Source: Comamonadaceae bacterium UBA2121
GTDB lineage: Bacteria; Pseudomonadota; Gammaproteobacteria; Burkholderiales; Burkholderiaceae_C
Length of the DNA stretch: 64,000 nt
Direction of reading: 5' to 3'
NCBI GenBank assembly: GCA_002331385.1
Contig: DCYB01000001.1
Coordinates: 310,001-374,000, forward strand
Shown here: piece by piece, positions 14,572-26,079 of the stretch
Position numbering within the stretch: the stretch's first letter is position 1
How the letters are laid out: each line of letters starts with the position of its first letter
The notes under the pieces: generated by a model
Told to the model about the DNA's origin: nothing
What the model saw: the letters and a program-made list of their open reading frames with translations, nothing else
Database searches by the model: none
Made by a program: the position numbers and the translations under genes

Positions 14572-16050
14572 TTACGCGCGCTCGAACACCGCCATGCTCT
14601 CGACGTGCGCCGTGTGCGGAAACATGTTGACCACGCCGGCCGCTACGCAGCGGTAGCCGGCCTGATGCACGAGCAGGCCCGCATCGCGCGCAAGCGTTGC
14701 GGGGTTGCAGCTCACGTAGACGATGCGCTGCGGCGGCTGCCAGGTGGGCACGTCCACGCTCAACGGCGCAGCACCTTCGGCCCCGATGCGCGCCTGATGG
14801 ATATCGGCCAACGCCTTGGCCAGTGCGAATGCACCTTCGCGCGGTGGATCGACCAGCCACTTGTCGGCCAGCCCGTCTGCGAACAGCATTTCGGGCGTCA
14901 TCTCGAACAGGTTGCGCGCGACAAAGCTGGTCGGCGCCAGTTCGCCCCCCTGCCCGCGTGCGCTCTGGTTACGCACATAGTTGTCCCGCGAGCGGGCCAC
15001 CAGCGCCTCGCTGCCTTCAATGCCGAGCACCGTGCGCGCCTGCGTCGCGATGGGCAGCGTGAAGTTACCCAGCCCGCAAAACCAGTCGATCACGCGCTCC
15101 GTCTTTTGCGCGTCCAGCAGACGCAGAGCGCGCGTGACCAGCACCCGGTTGATGTGCGGATTCACCTGCGTGAAATCGGTTGGCTTGAAGGGCATCTCGA
15201 TGCCAAATTCCGGCAGGCCGTAGGCCAGTGTTTCGCCGCCTTCGTCCAGCAGATGCACGGTGTCCGGCCCTTTGGGCTGCAACCACCACTGCACGCCGTA
15301 TTCCGCCGCAAATGCGCGCAGTCGGGATTGATCGGCATTGGACAGCGGCTCCAGATGGCGCAGCACCAGCGCGGTCACTTCGTCGCCGCAAGCCAGCTCG
15401 ATCTGCGGGCAGGTATCGCGTGCCTGCATGGATCCGATCAACCCACGCAGCGGCAGCAACATGGCGTCCACATGCGGCGGCAGGATCTTGCAAGTTTCCA
15501 TGTCGGCGATGTAGCGGCTCTTGCGCTCGTGAAAGCCGACCAGCACCTTGTCCTTCTTGGGCACGTAACGCACCGACAGGCGCGCGCGGAAGCGGTAGCC
15601 CCAGGCCGGTCCCTCGATGGGCCGCATGATGGTCTCGGCCTTCACCTTGCCGAGATGCCACAGATTGTCTTCCAGTACGCGCTGCTTGATGGCGACCTGC
15701 GCCGACACGTGCAAATGCTGCATCTTGCAGCCGCCGCAAGACCCGGCGTGCAGACCGAAGTTAGGGCAGCCGGGGCGCACGCGCTGCGACGACTCGTGGT
15801 GAATTTCGGTCAGGCTGGCGGCTTCCCAGTTGTTCTTCTTGCGATGGACATTCGCCGTGACGATTTCGCCCGGCAACGCGCCGTCGATGAACACGACCTT
15901 GCCATCGGGCTTGCGGGCCACGCCTTGCGCGTCCATGTCCATGGACGTGACTTCGAGCCAGCCGGGCGGCAAATCCGTGCGGCCAACGGGCAGCGCGGCC
16001 TCGGGCGCGCTGGTTTCACTTGTTTCTTGCATTGTGGTGGGGGCACTCAT
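14572..16050 (-). CDS. rlmD: 23S rRNA (uracil-1939-C5)-methyltransferase
   Basis: A 492-residue SAM-dependent methyltransferase that makes m5U1939 in 23S rRNA. An N-terminal TRAM domain (about 30-95) is followed by the [4Fe-4S] cysteines (CPNFGLHAGSCGGCKMQH and later METCK), which set RlmD apart from TrmA. The SAM motif is DWFCGLGNFTLPIA and the catalytic motif VSCNPATLARD is near the end. The start MSAPTTMQ is used because GGAGGG stands just before it, though the 2-3 nt spacing is short. In-frame upstream ATGs would add a tail of 17 unrelated residues. Confidence 0.94.
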   Translation of the reverse strand: MSAPTTMQETSETSAPEAALPVGRTDLPPGWLEVTSMDMDAQGVARKPDGKVVFIDGALPGEIVTANVHRKKNNWEAASLTEIHHESSQRVRPGCPNFGLHAGSCGGCKMQHLHVSAQVAIKQRVLEDNLWHLGKVKAETIMRPIEGPAWGYRFRARLSVRYVPKKDKVLVGFHERKSRYIADMETCKILPPHVDAMLLPLRGLIGSMQARDTCPQIELACGDEVTALVLRHLEPLSNADQSRLRAFAAEYGVQWWLQPKGPDTVHLLDEGGETLAYGLPEFGIEMPFKPTDFTQVNPHINRVLVTRALRLLDAQKTERVIDWFCGLGNFTLPIATQARTVLGIEGSEALVARSRDNYVRNQSARGQGGELAPTSFVARNLFEMTPEMLFADGLADKWLVDPPREGAFALAKALADIHQARIGAEGAAPLSVDVPTWQPPQRIVYVSCNPATLARDAGLLVHQAGYRCVAAGVVNMFPHTAHVESMAVFERA

Positions 16051-16189
16051 AACCCTCCATTCTCTCAGAGGCTGCTTGCAGGTGGCATGCGCCATCCCCA
16101 TATGAGAGGCTTATGCAGTGACAATCGCCAGGTCATTCATTTGCGGCATGCCGCGGCACGCCCTGACAAGCCGAACTAAAATCGTCAAG

Positions 16190-18004
<1,815 letters not shown>

Positions 18005-18029
18005 GCACCAACTGTGCATCCGCCATCCG

Positions 18030-18061
18030 GGCAGACAGTCCCCAGGCTGTCTGCCTTTTTT
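18030..18061 (+). terminator. Intrinsic terminator after glnS
   Basis: A 9-bp perfect stem GGCAGACAG / CTGTCTGCC with an 8-nt loop is followed by six Ts, 25 nt past the glnS stop. Confidence 0.92.
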
Positions 18062-18193
18062 GTTTTTGACTGACGCCACGCGCGAGGGATAGAAAGGATT
18101 CACGCGCAATCCCGTGGATAGCCGAACCAATGCGTGCCAATCGGGTCATACTGCACACATCGCATTCATGCACTCTGTCCGTCAGTCCTCCAC

Positions 18194-19087
18194 ATGAATC
18201 CAGAATTTCTCTCTCTCTTGCGTCGCCGCCAGTGGATGCAGGCGCTCTCCGGCGCTGCCATGTTGTCGGCGTTTCCCGCCCTCGCGGCCAAACAGCGCGC
18301 CGCAGATGACAGCGCAGACAACCACGCCACGTGGCCGCACGACAGCCGTGTGCCGGGAGGCATTGCGCGGCTTTCTCTTGGCCCCGCCGCCGAGCGCCCG
18401 AGCGTCAGGGTGGGCGATGCGCCCACGCTGGTGATGGGCGACATGATCGAATGGACTGCCATCGTCGGCATTCCCCTGTCCGCCAAAACCGGCGAGCATC
18501 GCGTTAGCGTGCAAACGGAAAAAGGCACACGCACGCTGGACTATGTCGTGCGCCCCAAAAAGTACACCGAACAGCGCCTCAAGGTCTCGCCCAAAACGGT
18601 CGATCTTTCTGCGGAAGACACCGCACGTTATGAACGCGAACGCGACCATCAACGCAAAGTGATGGCCACGTTCACCGAACAGTTTCCCCGCGCCGCCGAT
18701 CTGCAAATGCGCGTGCCGGTGCCAGGTCGGCGCTCCAGCTCGTTTGGCCTGCGCCGCATTTTCAACGGCCAGCCGCGCAATCCGCACAGCGGCATGGACA
18801 TCGCAGCGGGCACCGGCACGCCCATCATGGCGCCACTGCCGGGTCGGGTGATCGACGTGGGCGACTATTTCTTTAACGGCGGCACCGTATGGCTGGACCA
18901 CGGCGGCGGACTGCTCACCATGTACTGCCACCTGAGCGCAGTGGACTGCAAAGTCGGCGACGCATTGAAGACGGGCGAGCGCTTTTGCAAGGTCGGCGCC
19001 ACTGGCCGCGTGACCGGCCCGCACCTGCACTGGGGTGTGATGCTCAACCAGACCATGGTGGACCCCGCGCTGTTCATTCCAGCGTGA
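18194..19087 (+). CDS. Secreted M23-family metallopeptidase
   Basis: A 297-residue exported protein that probably cleaves peptidoglycan cross-links. The N-terminus LRRRQWMQALSGAAMLSA resembles a twin-arginine signal ending near FPALAA. A beta-rich region up to about residue 165 resembles the N-terminal domain of M23 lysostaphin-like enzymes. The peptidase domain follows, with the zinc motif HSGMD and the second zinc/catalytic motif HLHWG, preceded by a proper GSVxS-like SSSFGLRR loop. The zinc ligands look intact. No neighbour suggests a dedicated partner. Confidence 0.88.
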   Translation: MNPEFLSLLRRRQWMQALSGAAMLSAFPALAAKQRAADDSADNHATWPHDSRVPGGIARLSLGPAAERPSVRVGDAPTLVMGDMIEWTAIVGIPLSAKTGEHRVSVQTEKGTRTLDYVVRPKKYTEQRLKVSPKTVDLSAEDTARYERERDHQRKVMATFTEQFPRAADLQMRVPVPGRRSSSFGLRRIFNGQPRNPHSGMDIAAGTGTPIMAPLPGRVIDVGDYFFNGGTVWLDHGGGLLTMYCHLSAVDCKVGDALKTGERFCKVGATGRVTGPHLHWGVMLNQTMVDPALFIPA

Positions 19088-19212
19088 GCATTTGCCAGCA
19101 ATTTCTCTGGCTTGGTGTGCAGATGACACATTGTCAAATGACGCCTTATCTGACATGGAACCCACCGTTTTCGCGGTAAGGTTCTGCCCATTCATTCGAA
19201 GTAGGAGTATCC

Positions 19213-20103
19213 ATGAATTCAACTTTTCAACCGTCCGCACGCATGTGGCAACTGGCCGCTATTGCCACTGCTGCTGCCGTGCTGACCGCCTGTGCAGCTC
19301 CTCAAGATTCCTCTTCCAACAACAACGCATCTGTGACACCCAAGCCCGCCCCCACCGTGCCCGCAGAACCACTGCCTGCCACCCCAGTCGCCAACGCTGG
19401 ACAGCTTCTGCCGCAATACACTTGGTCGCTGATGCAGGTGACGGGCCGCGATGGCATGCTGAAGAACGACTGGCTCATCGCCGACAAGGCCGCCCCCGTG
19501 CTCGCCTTCCAGAACAACCAGATGAGCGTGCAAAACCTCTGCAACATCGTCAATGCAGGCTACCGACTCACCGACGCAAAGATCGAAGTGCAGCGTCCCA
19601 TGTCCACCATGCGTGCCTGCGTGGATGACGCCGCCATGATGCAGGAGCGCAAGGTCATCACGCAATTGCCGCTGGCGCAGCGCTTTGAAGTGATGCCAGC
19701 CGATGCCAACACGCCGATCCGCATGGCCCTGTTCTTCTCGGACGGCCTGCGCTGGGACCTGCAAGGCTCGCCCACGCCCGCCACCCGCTTTGGCTCGACA
19801 CCGCAACGCATCTTCCTGGAAGTTGCGCCGGAAAAAGTCTCGTGCAATCACCCTCTGATGCGCGACGCCAAGTGCCTGCGCGTGCGCGATCTGAGCTATG
19901 ACGCGCAAGGCATCAAGCACGTCAAGGGCGACTGGTACATCTTCCAGGGCGACATCGAAGGCTACAAGTTCGAATCCGGCATGCGCAACGTCCTGCGCGT
20001 AGACCGCTACACCATCAACTACGGCAAGAACGGCATACCCGCTGACGCACCGAAGTACGCCCACGTCCTCGACATGGTGGTTGAATCGGAACGCACCCGC
20101 TAA
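19213..20103 (+). CDS. META-domain lipoprotein
   Basis: A 296-residue predicted lipoprotein with lipobox VLTAC (Cys about residue 27) and a Ser/Asn/Pro-rich linker. Residues about 63-165 form a META/HslJ-like domain (YTWSLMQVTGRDGMLKND). The remainder resembles the DUF4377 domain often fused to META (LRVRDLSYDAQGIKHVKGDWYIFQGDIEG). The family is linked to heat-shock, envelope stress and motility phenotypes, but its biochemical function is unknown. TAGGAG precedes the ATG. Confidence 0.82.
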   Translation: MNSTFQPSARMWQLAAIATAAAVLTACAAPQDSSSNNNASVTPKPAPTVPAEPLPATPVANAGQLLPQYTWSLMQVTGRDGMLKNDWLIADKAAPVLAFQNNQMSVQNLCNIVNAGYRLTDAKIEVQRPMSTMRACVDDAAMMQERKVITQLPLAQRFEVMPADANTPIRMALFFSDGLRWDLQGSPTPATRFGSTPQRIFLEVAPEKVSCNHPLMRDAKCLRVRDLSYDAQGIKHVKGDWYIFQGDIEGYKFESGMRNVLRVDRYTINYGKNGIPADAPKYAHVLDMVVESERTR

Positions 20104-20136
20104 TTCACCAGGGGGCGCGTTGGCGCCATCCGACTC

Positions 20137-20179
20137 CAACGGGCTGGATACCACGACTGGGTGGTTTCCAGCCCGTTTT
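20137..20179 (+). terminator. Strong terminator after the META lipoprotein gene
   Basis: AACGGGCTGGA pairs with TCCAGCCCGTT, extended inside by ACCAC/GTGGT, and ends in TTTTG. It insulates the catabolic island to the right. Confidence 0.85.
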
Positions 20180-20212
20180 GCGTTCAGGAACGCATGCACG
20201 CTCACACGCATT

Positions 20213-20231
20213 TCATAAACAACTCTTATGA
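20213..20231. promoter_or_regulatory. LysR-type dyad upstream of the carboxylase cluster
   Basis: TCATAA-N7-TTATGA is a perfect 6-bp dyad containing a T-N11-A core, the general form of LysR-type regulator sites. It lies about 133 nt before the first gene of the island. The LysR gene at 29.0-29.9 kb is the natural candidate to bind it, but this is inferred. Confidence 0.35.
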
Positions 20232-20363
20232 ATCATGCGGGAATTTCTTGTTGGATACCGCTGCGATCCTCTGCCATCATCCACTCACATCACTACATCG
20301 CCTCATTTGACTAATGAATGCAGCGCGAAAGCACGAGACAACCCTGACACAAAGGTGGCACGG

Positions 20364-21953
20364 ATGAATGGTGAAAAACGGCAGTCGGAGCGCAACCGCC
20401 AGCACATGCTGGACTGCATTGCGGAGGTTCGCTCGCTGGAGCAGCGCACCCAACAACGATCAGCTCGCGCCCGGGAACGCTTTCATGCACAAGGCAAATT
20501 GTTGCCCCGCGAACGACTGGCCCATTTGCTGGATGCGGATCGCCCCTTTTTCGAGCTCATGACGCTGTCGGGCTACTGTGGCCTGGAAGATCCGAATCCG
20601 GAAACCAGCGTCCCTGGAAGTGCCCTTATCGTGGGTATCGGCCATGTCAGCGGCGTGCGCTGCATGGTCGCCGTGAACGACTCAGGCATCAGTGCCGGCG
20701 CCATGCAATCGCTCACCGGTCAAAAACTCATTCGAGCCCAGGAAATCGCGCTTGCGCAGAAATTGCCGCTCGTGCAACTGGTGGAAAGCGCAGGCGGCAA
20801 TTTGCTCAAGTACCGCGTGGAGCGCTTTCTGGTTGGCGGCGGCATGTTCTACAACCTCGCACGCCTTTCAGCAGCCGGCCTTCCCGTTGTCTCCCTGATT
20901 CATGGCTCCTCTGCCGCTGGCGGTGCCTATTTACCGGGGCTGTCTGATTACGTCGTCATGGTGCGAGAACAAGCGCACGCCTACCTCGCAGGCCCTTCTT
21001 TGCTACGTGCCGCCACAGGCGAAGAGGCGCACGACGAAGAACTGGGCGGTGCAGACATGCACGCAAGCGTATCTGGCCTTGCGGACTATGTCGTCGACAG
21101 TGACCTCGACGGCATCATGCGCGTGCGCGACATCCTGGCCCAAATCGGTTGGCGTGACGATTCCCGCCAACACACTGCGATATCGGGCGATGCAGAAGAA
21201 ATTCTGGACATCATGCCCAGCGATGCGCGCACTCCCGTAGACATGCGGGAAGTGATCTTGCGGCTGGTCGACAACGCAGAATTCCACGCATTCAAAGAAC
21301 AATTCGGCCCTCCCACCGTTTGCGGATACGCGCAAATTGAGGGCCACGCCGCCGGTGTACTGACGAACAATGGGCCGCTCGACAGTGACGGGGCGAACAA
21401 GGCGGCGCAATTCATCCAGCTATGCGTTCAATTGAACAGACCCCTGATCTTCCTGCAGAACATCACTGGATTCATGGTCGGTAAATCGCATGAGCAGGCC
21501 GGCATGATCAAGCACGGCGCCAAGCTGATTCAGGCCCTGTCCAACGCCCCGGTGCCTCGCATCACCATCATGTGCGGGGCGTCGTACGGCGCTGGCAACT
21601 ATGGCATGTGCGGACGCGCTTTCAAGCCCGATTTCCTCTTTTCATGGCCGAATTCCAAGACGGCCGTCATGGGTGGCGAACAAGCCGCCATGACCATGCG
21701 ACTGGTGGCAGAAAACGCGGCCCGCCGCAGCGGCACGCCACTGGATGAAGCACGAACGCGCGATGAAAGCGATGCCATCGTCCAAACGTTCGAAGCGCAA
21801 TCGGGGGCCATCTACACCAGCAGCATGTTGCTGGACGACGGAGTCATCGACCCGCGGGAGACACGCGCCTGGCTGGGCATGGCCCTTGCCACCTCCGCGC
21901 AGGCCGGCGCTCGAGAGACACAGCGCATGCAGTTCGGCGTTGCGCGTCTCTGA
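20364..21953 (+). CDS. Acyl-CoA carboxylase beta (carboxyltransferase) subunit, AtuC-like
   Basis: A 529-residue carboxyltransferase that moves CO2 from carboxybiotin to an acyl-CoA. It has the two crotonase-fold halves, with oxyanion segments around SAGAMQSLTGQKLIRAQE and HGSSAAGGAYLPGLSDYV in the N half and QNITGFMVG and GASYGAGNYGMCGRAFKP in the C half. These match methylcrotonyl/geranyl-CoA carboxylase beta chains and fit AtuC in length. The start MNGEKRQSERN follows AAAGGTGG. Its alpha (biotin) partner is encoded at 23.99 kb. With AtuA nearby, a branched or isoprenoid enoyl-CoA is the likely substrate, but this is inference. Confidence 0.88.
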   Translation: MNGEKRQSERNRQHMLDCIAEVRSLEQRTQQRSARARERFHAQGKLLPRERLAHLLDADRPFFELMTLSGYCGLEDPNPETSVPGSALIVGIGHVSGVRCMVAVNDSGISAGAMQSLTGQKLIRAQEIALAQKLPLVQLVESAGGNLLKYRVERFLVGGGMFYNLARLSAAGLPVVSLIHGSSAAGGAYLPGLSDYVVMVREQAHAYLAGPSLLRAATGEEAHDEELGGADMHASVSGLADYVVDSDLDGIMRVRDILAQIGWRDDSRQHTAISGDAEEILDIMPSDARTPVDMREVILRLVDNAEFHAFKEQFGPPTVCGYAQIEGHAAGVLTNNGPLDSDGANKAAQFIQLCVQLNRPLIFLQNITGFMVGKSHEQAGMIKHGAKLIQALSNAPVPRITIMCGASYGAGNYGMCGRAFKPDFLFSWPNSKTAVMGGEQAAMTMRLVAENAARRSGTPLDEARTRDESDAIVQTFEAQSGAIYTSSMLLDDGVIDPRETRAWLGMALATSAQAGARETQRMQFGVARL

Positions 21954-21990
21954 ATCCCCCCACCGTCCTCCCCCATCCAGAAAGAGCGTC

Positions 21991-22755
21991 ATGTTCATCA
22001 ATCGCCGCAATGCACTTGTCATGCTCGCCAGCGCGACCACCACGGGTATTTCGCATGCCCAAGCCAAGTCCATTGTGTGGCCGACCAAGACCGTCAAATT
22101 CGTGGTGGGCGCAGCCGCTGGTGGCTCCGCCTCAGATGCGGTCACCCGATTCATCGGCCAACACATCTCTGAGCGCTACAAACAACCTGTGGTGGTGGAA
22201 AACCGTCCGGGCGCTGATGGAAATCTTGCAGCCGAATCGGTGGCCCGCGCAGCACCCGATGGGAGCGTGTTTCTCGTCACGGGAAACAACACGCATGCCG
22301 CCAATGACCCCCTTTACAAGTTCCTTCCTTGGAATCCGGAAAAGGACTTTGCGGCAGTAACCACCCTTGCACGGGTGCCCTACGTTTCGCTGATCGACAA
22401 GGAGCGCGGCAGATTTCGTTCTCTGATCCTCGCACGCCTATTTCCGGGCGTCGTTTTGTCGTATTGGTCGGGTGCCAGATACCGGCCTGTTTTTCACGCT
22501 GCCGCGCATCGTGGGGCTCCAGACGGCCAAAGAGCTGATATTCACAGGACGCAAAGTCAGCGCTACGCAGGCCAGAGAGTTGCGCATCGCTTATGCAATT
22601 CATCTTCCCGAAGAATTGCTCAACGCGCTTTGGTGGAAAGGGTGGCCGCTGCGCAGGCCATTTTCTTTCACTCCCCCTATCACCAAAAGGCCATTGACGA
22701 CTTTGCAAATGGCCGCCCTTTCGCGTTCGACTGGGAACAGACAACGGATGTCTGA
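21991..22755 (+). pseudogene. Chimeric remnant: Bug receptor 5' part joined to enoyl-CoA hydratase 3' part
   Basis: The first 140 codons read as the N-terminal half of a Bug/TctC solute receptor (signal peptide, then KFVVGAAAGGSASDAVTRFI, ENRPGADGNLAAESVARA, VTTLARVPYVSLID), parallel to the intact gene at 27.99 kb. From about 22430 the homology switches frame to the crotonase family: FRASFCRIG, VPDTGLFFTLPRIVGLQTA, KELIFTGRKVSATQA. It returns to the first frame for a crotonase C-terminus (SPYHQKAIDDFANGRP). The open frame runs through but is nonsense in the middle. It looks like a deletion that fused two neighbouring genes with further frame loss. An enoyl-CoA hydratase of the pathway has thus been lost here. 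Confidence 0.75.
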
Positions 22756-22796
22756 GCGCCCCACATTTTTAGACCCCTATTGGAGAGAACCAGATC

Positions 22797-23963
22797 ATGA
22801 TGACTCCCGAACACATTGCCTTGCAAGACAGCGTACGCAAACTGATCGAGCGCGAAATCGAGCCATATGTCGATGAATGGGAAGCAGCAGAGATATTCCC
22901 GGCGCATGAAGTGTTCAAGAAGTTGGGATCCGCAGGTTTCCTGGGGGTCAACAAGCCGCAAGAGTTTGGTGGCATGGGGCTGGACTACACCTACGAAATC
23001 GCCTTCTGTGAAGCGGTTGGAGGCATCAGTTCAGGCGGTGTCGGCATGGCGATTGCGGTTCAGACCGATATGGCGACACCTGCACTCACCCACTTCGGCT
23101 CGGATGCACTGCGCGAAGAATTTCTCAAGCCAACCATTGCGGGCGACAAGGTCGTGTGCCTCGGCGTGTCCGAATCCGGTGCGGGCTCCGACGTTGCATC
23201 GCTCAAAACCAATGCGCGCAAAGACGGTGACGATTACATCATCAATGGCTCCAAGATGTGGATCACCAATGGCATGCAGGCAGACTGGATGTGCCTGCTC
23301 GCGAACACCAGCGACGGCGACGTGCATCGCAACAAATCCCTGATTTGCCTGCCTCTGCGGGAGAACGGCAAATTGCGGTCCGGCATCACCATGAACAAGA
23401 TCAAGAAAGTGGGCATGTGGGCATCCGACACGGCGCAAGTGTTCTTTGATGATGTCCGCGTCCCACAGCGCAATCGCATTGGCGAAGAAGGCAAGGGCTT
23501 CACCTACCAGATGCGCCAATTCCAGGAGGAGCGTCTGAGTGGCGCCACGCGCCGCGTCACGGCCCTGTCCAACGTGATCAACGAAACCATCGAGTACACA
23601 CGTCAGCGCAAGGCGTTCGGCAGATCCATCCTGGACAACCAGGCAGTGCATTTCCGGCTGGCTGAACTCAAGACCGAAGTGGAAATGTTGCGCTCCATGA
23701 TCTACCGCGCGGCTCAGGTTCACATGAGCGGTGGCGACATGACCGAGTTGGCCTCCATGTCGAAACTCAAGGCGGGACGCCTGTGCCGTGAAGTCACCGA
23801 CTCCTGTCTGCAGTACTGGGGCGGAATGGGCTTTACCTGGGAAAACAAGGTTTCGCGCGCTTGGCGTGATCTGCGGCTGATCTCCATCGGCGGAGGGGCA
23901 GACGAAATCATGCTGACGATCATCTGCAAGCACATGGGCATTCTGCCCAAGCGCGCAGGCTGA
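22797..23963 (+). CDS. Acyl-CoA dehydrogenase, AtuD-like
   Basis: A 388-residue FAD-dependent acyl-CoA dehydrogenase, full length. It has the N-terminal helical domain, the middle domain with GVSESGAGSDVASLKTNA and IINGSKMWITNG (FAD and substrate contacts), and the C-terminal domain with QYWGGMGFTWENKVSRAWRD. At the place where many members carry the Y-E-G-T catalytic Glu this one reads ISIGGGADEIM. This resembles the isovaleryl-CoA-type group, whose catalytic Glu sits elsewhere. Length and position next to carboxylase genes fit a citronellyl-CoA-type dehydrogenase (AtuD). GGAGAG lies 10 nt before the first of two ATGs. Confidence 0.87.
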   Translation: MMTPEHIALQDSVRKLIEREIEPYVDEWEAAEIFPAHEVFKKLGSAGFLGVNKPQEFGGMGLDYTYEIAFCEAVGGISSGGVGMAIAVQTDMATPALTHFGSDALREEFLKPTIAGDKVVCLGVSESGAGSDVASLKTNARKDGDDYIINGSKMWITNGMQADWMCLLANTSDGDVHRNKSLICLPLRENGKLRSGITMNKIKKVGMWASDTAQVFFDDVRVPQRNRIGEEGKGFTYQMRQFQEERLSGATRRVTALSNVINETIEYTRQRKAFGRSILDNQAVHFRLAELKTEVEMLRSMIYRAAQVHMSGGDMTELASMSKLKAGRLCREVTDSCLQYWGGMGFTWENKVSRAWRDLRLISIGGGADEIMLTIICKHMGILPKRAG

Positions 23964-23985
23964 CGCTCGAACAAGGGGAGATCGC

Positions 23986-26079
23986 ATGCGCTTCGACACG
24001 TTGTTGATTGCCAATCGGGGAGAAATCGCACTGCGCGTCATACGCACAGCACGAGAGATGGGTCTGCGAACGGTCGCCGTTTACTCCGACGCGGACGCCC
24101 ACAGCCCTCACGTACATGCCGCACATATGGCTGTTCGCATCGGTCCAGCGGCAGCCGATCAAAGTTATCGCAACATCGCGGCCATTCTGGAGGCGTGCCA
24201 CCGATCCGGGGCTCAGGCAGTACATCCGGGTTACGGATTCCTGTCGGAGAATCCGGAGTTCGCACAGGCGGTCGTGGAGGCTGGACTCACATTCGTCGGA
24301 CCGACCGCGCGCGTCATTGCCCTTATGGGCAACAAGGCAGCGGCGAAGCAGACCATGGAGGCCGCTGGCGTTCCCACCGTTCCTGGAGCGAGAGGCTGCC
24401 AATCGATCGAGGACCTCCAATCGGCAGCCCAATCCATTGGATATCCCGTCATTCTCAAGGCGGCCGCAGGTGGCGGTGGGCGCGGAATGCGTGTCGTGCG
24501 CCAGCCGGCGGATCTCCCGGAGCTTTTCCGGCAGGCCAGCTCCGAAGCATCCAGCGCCTTCGGCTCGGACGAAATCATTCTTGAACGTGCGATTGAAAGC
24601 GGTCGCCACATTGAAGTCCAGGTGCTGTGCGACGAGCACGGCAACTGTCTGCACCTGGGGGAGCGTGACTGTTCCACCCAGCGGCGCTTCCAGAAACTGA
24701 TCGAGGAAGCGCCCTCGCCCGCCGTGGATGCGCTACTACGCAACGAAATGGGAGAAGTGGCGCGCCGCGCCTGTAGCGCCATTGGGTATACAGGAGCCGG
24801 CACGCTGGAGTTTCTTCTGGACGATCAAAAGCGCTTTTACTTCATGGAGATGAACACGCGCCTGCAGGTAGAGCACGGTGTCACCGAGCTCGTGACCGGG
24901 CTGGATCTGGTGGAGCAACAAATCCGCATCGCGCAAGGCGCCCCTCTGGGATTCAAGCAGGAGGACGTCCAGCTAGAAGGCCATGCCATCGAACTGCGGG
25001 TCTGCGCAGAGGATCCCTGGAACGGCTACCTTCCCCAAGTGGGCACCGTAGGGAAATGGCAAGCCCCCACGCACATTCGCACAGACAGTGCATTGCATGA
25101 CGGCTCGGTCATCTCGCCCTTCTACGACTCCATGGTTGCCAAACTGCTGGCCTATGGCGAGTCCCGGCAGGCCTGTATATCGCGACTACGACTGGCCTGC
25201 GACGAAACCACACTGCTTGGGGTACGCAGCAATCTCGGCTTTCTCCAGCGCTGTCTTGAGCATCCCCGCTTCATGCAGGGTGCAATCACCACCGACTTCC
25301 TCGGTCAGGAGAATCTGGACGGTCCAGCATGGCAACGCCACCCATCGGCCCATGCCCAGTGCGCTGCCGCGTTCATTCTGGGCGGCAGTATCCAGAGTCA
25401 CACTGCCATCAGTCACTCGGCAGTTCCAGCTCCAAGGCCGAGCCTGGTCCGCAGTCTATGGATCAAGGACGTGACATTGCCGCCATCGCCCTCAGGCAGT
25501 GGAGCAGATCTGCGCCAGTATTCGATCACTGCGCATGGCAACGGTCTCGAATGGCAAATAGACAGCGAAGGTGGCGTTCCGCCGTCCCGCACTAACGGTA
25601 ACCGTGCCCGACAGCCTTCTCCAGCAGCCCGCGAGTGCAGAACCATCCGCAATCTGCATTGCGACTACCAACCCGGAGCCGTCGACATCACGCTGGGCTT
25701 TGCGGTCGACGATCTGTGGCGTCAGTTGACCTGCTACCGGCCTGCCCCGGACGAGCTGTGGGTCCAGGATGGCGCTGATACCTTCATTTTTGAGCGGGTC
25801 ACACGATTTGCCAGCGACAGCGACGCCCTGTCACGCGGGGGCGTCATCAAGGCTCCGATGAGCGCCCGCGTGATCGCTGTGATGGCGGAGGTTGGGCAGA
25901 CAGTGAGCACTGGCGAGCCGCTCGTCGTCCTGGAATCCATGAAGATGGAAATGCCCATGCTCGCGCCCTGCGATGGCGTCGTCACATCCATGAACGTTGC
26001 GATGGGCGAGCAACTCGCTTCAGGCGCCCCGATTCTGGAAGTGCAAGCCCACGAAGCAAACAACGAGGAGCCCGCTTGA
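23986..26079 (+). CDS. Acyl-CoA carboxylase alpha (biotin) subunit, AtuF-like
   Basis: A 697-residue biotin carboxylase/biotin carrier chain. It opens FDTLLIANRGEIALRVIRTA and contains the ATP-grasp region (AAAGGGGRGMRVV, GERDCSTQRRFQKLIEEAPS) and the active-site MEMNTRLQVEHGVTE. The linker from about residue 450 is variable. The carrier domain has biotinyl Lys at about residue 653 in ESMKMEMPM. Together with the AtuC-like subunit it makes a complete carboxylase. AGGGGAG precedes its ATG. The stop overlaps the next start (TGATG), so it is translationally coupled to the AtuA-like gene. Confidence 0.9.
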   Translation: MRFDTLLIANRGEIALRVIRTAREMGLRTVAVYSDADAHSPHVHAAHMAVRIGPAAADQSYRNIAAILEACHRSGAQAVHPGYGFLSENPEFAQAVVEAGLTFVGPTARVIALMGNKAAAKQTMEAAGVPTVPGARGCQSIEDLQSAAQSIGYPVILKAAAGGGGRGMRVVRQPADLPELFRQASSEASSAFGSDEIILERAIESGRHIEVQVLCDEHGNCLHLGERDCSTQRRFQKLIEEAPSPAVDALLRNEMGEVARRACSAIGYTGAGTLEFLLDDQKRFYFMEMNTRLQVEHGVTELVTGLDLVEQQIRIAQGAPLGFKQEDVQLEGHAIELRVCAEDPWNGYLPQVGTVGKWQAPTHIRTDSALHDGSVISPFYDSMVAKLLAYGESRQACISRLRLACDETTLLGVRSNLGFLQRCLEHPRFMQGAITTDFLGQENLDGPAWQRHPSAHAQCAAAFILGGSIQSHTAISHSAVPAPRPSLVRSLWIKDVTLPPSPSGSGADLRQYSITAHGNGLEWQIDSEGGVPPSRTNGNRARQPSPAARECRTIRNLHCDYQPGAVDITLGFAVDDLWRQLTCYRPAPDELWVQDGADTFIFERVTRFASDSDALSRGGVIKAPMSARVIAVMAEVGQTVSTGEPLVVLESMKMEMPMLAPCDGVVTSMNVAMGEQLASGAPILEVQAHEANNEEPA

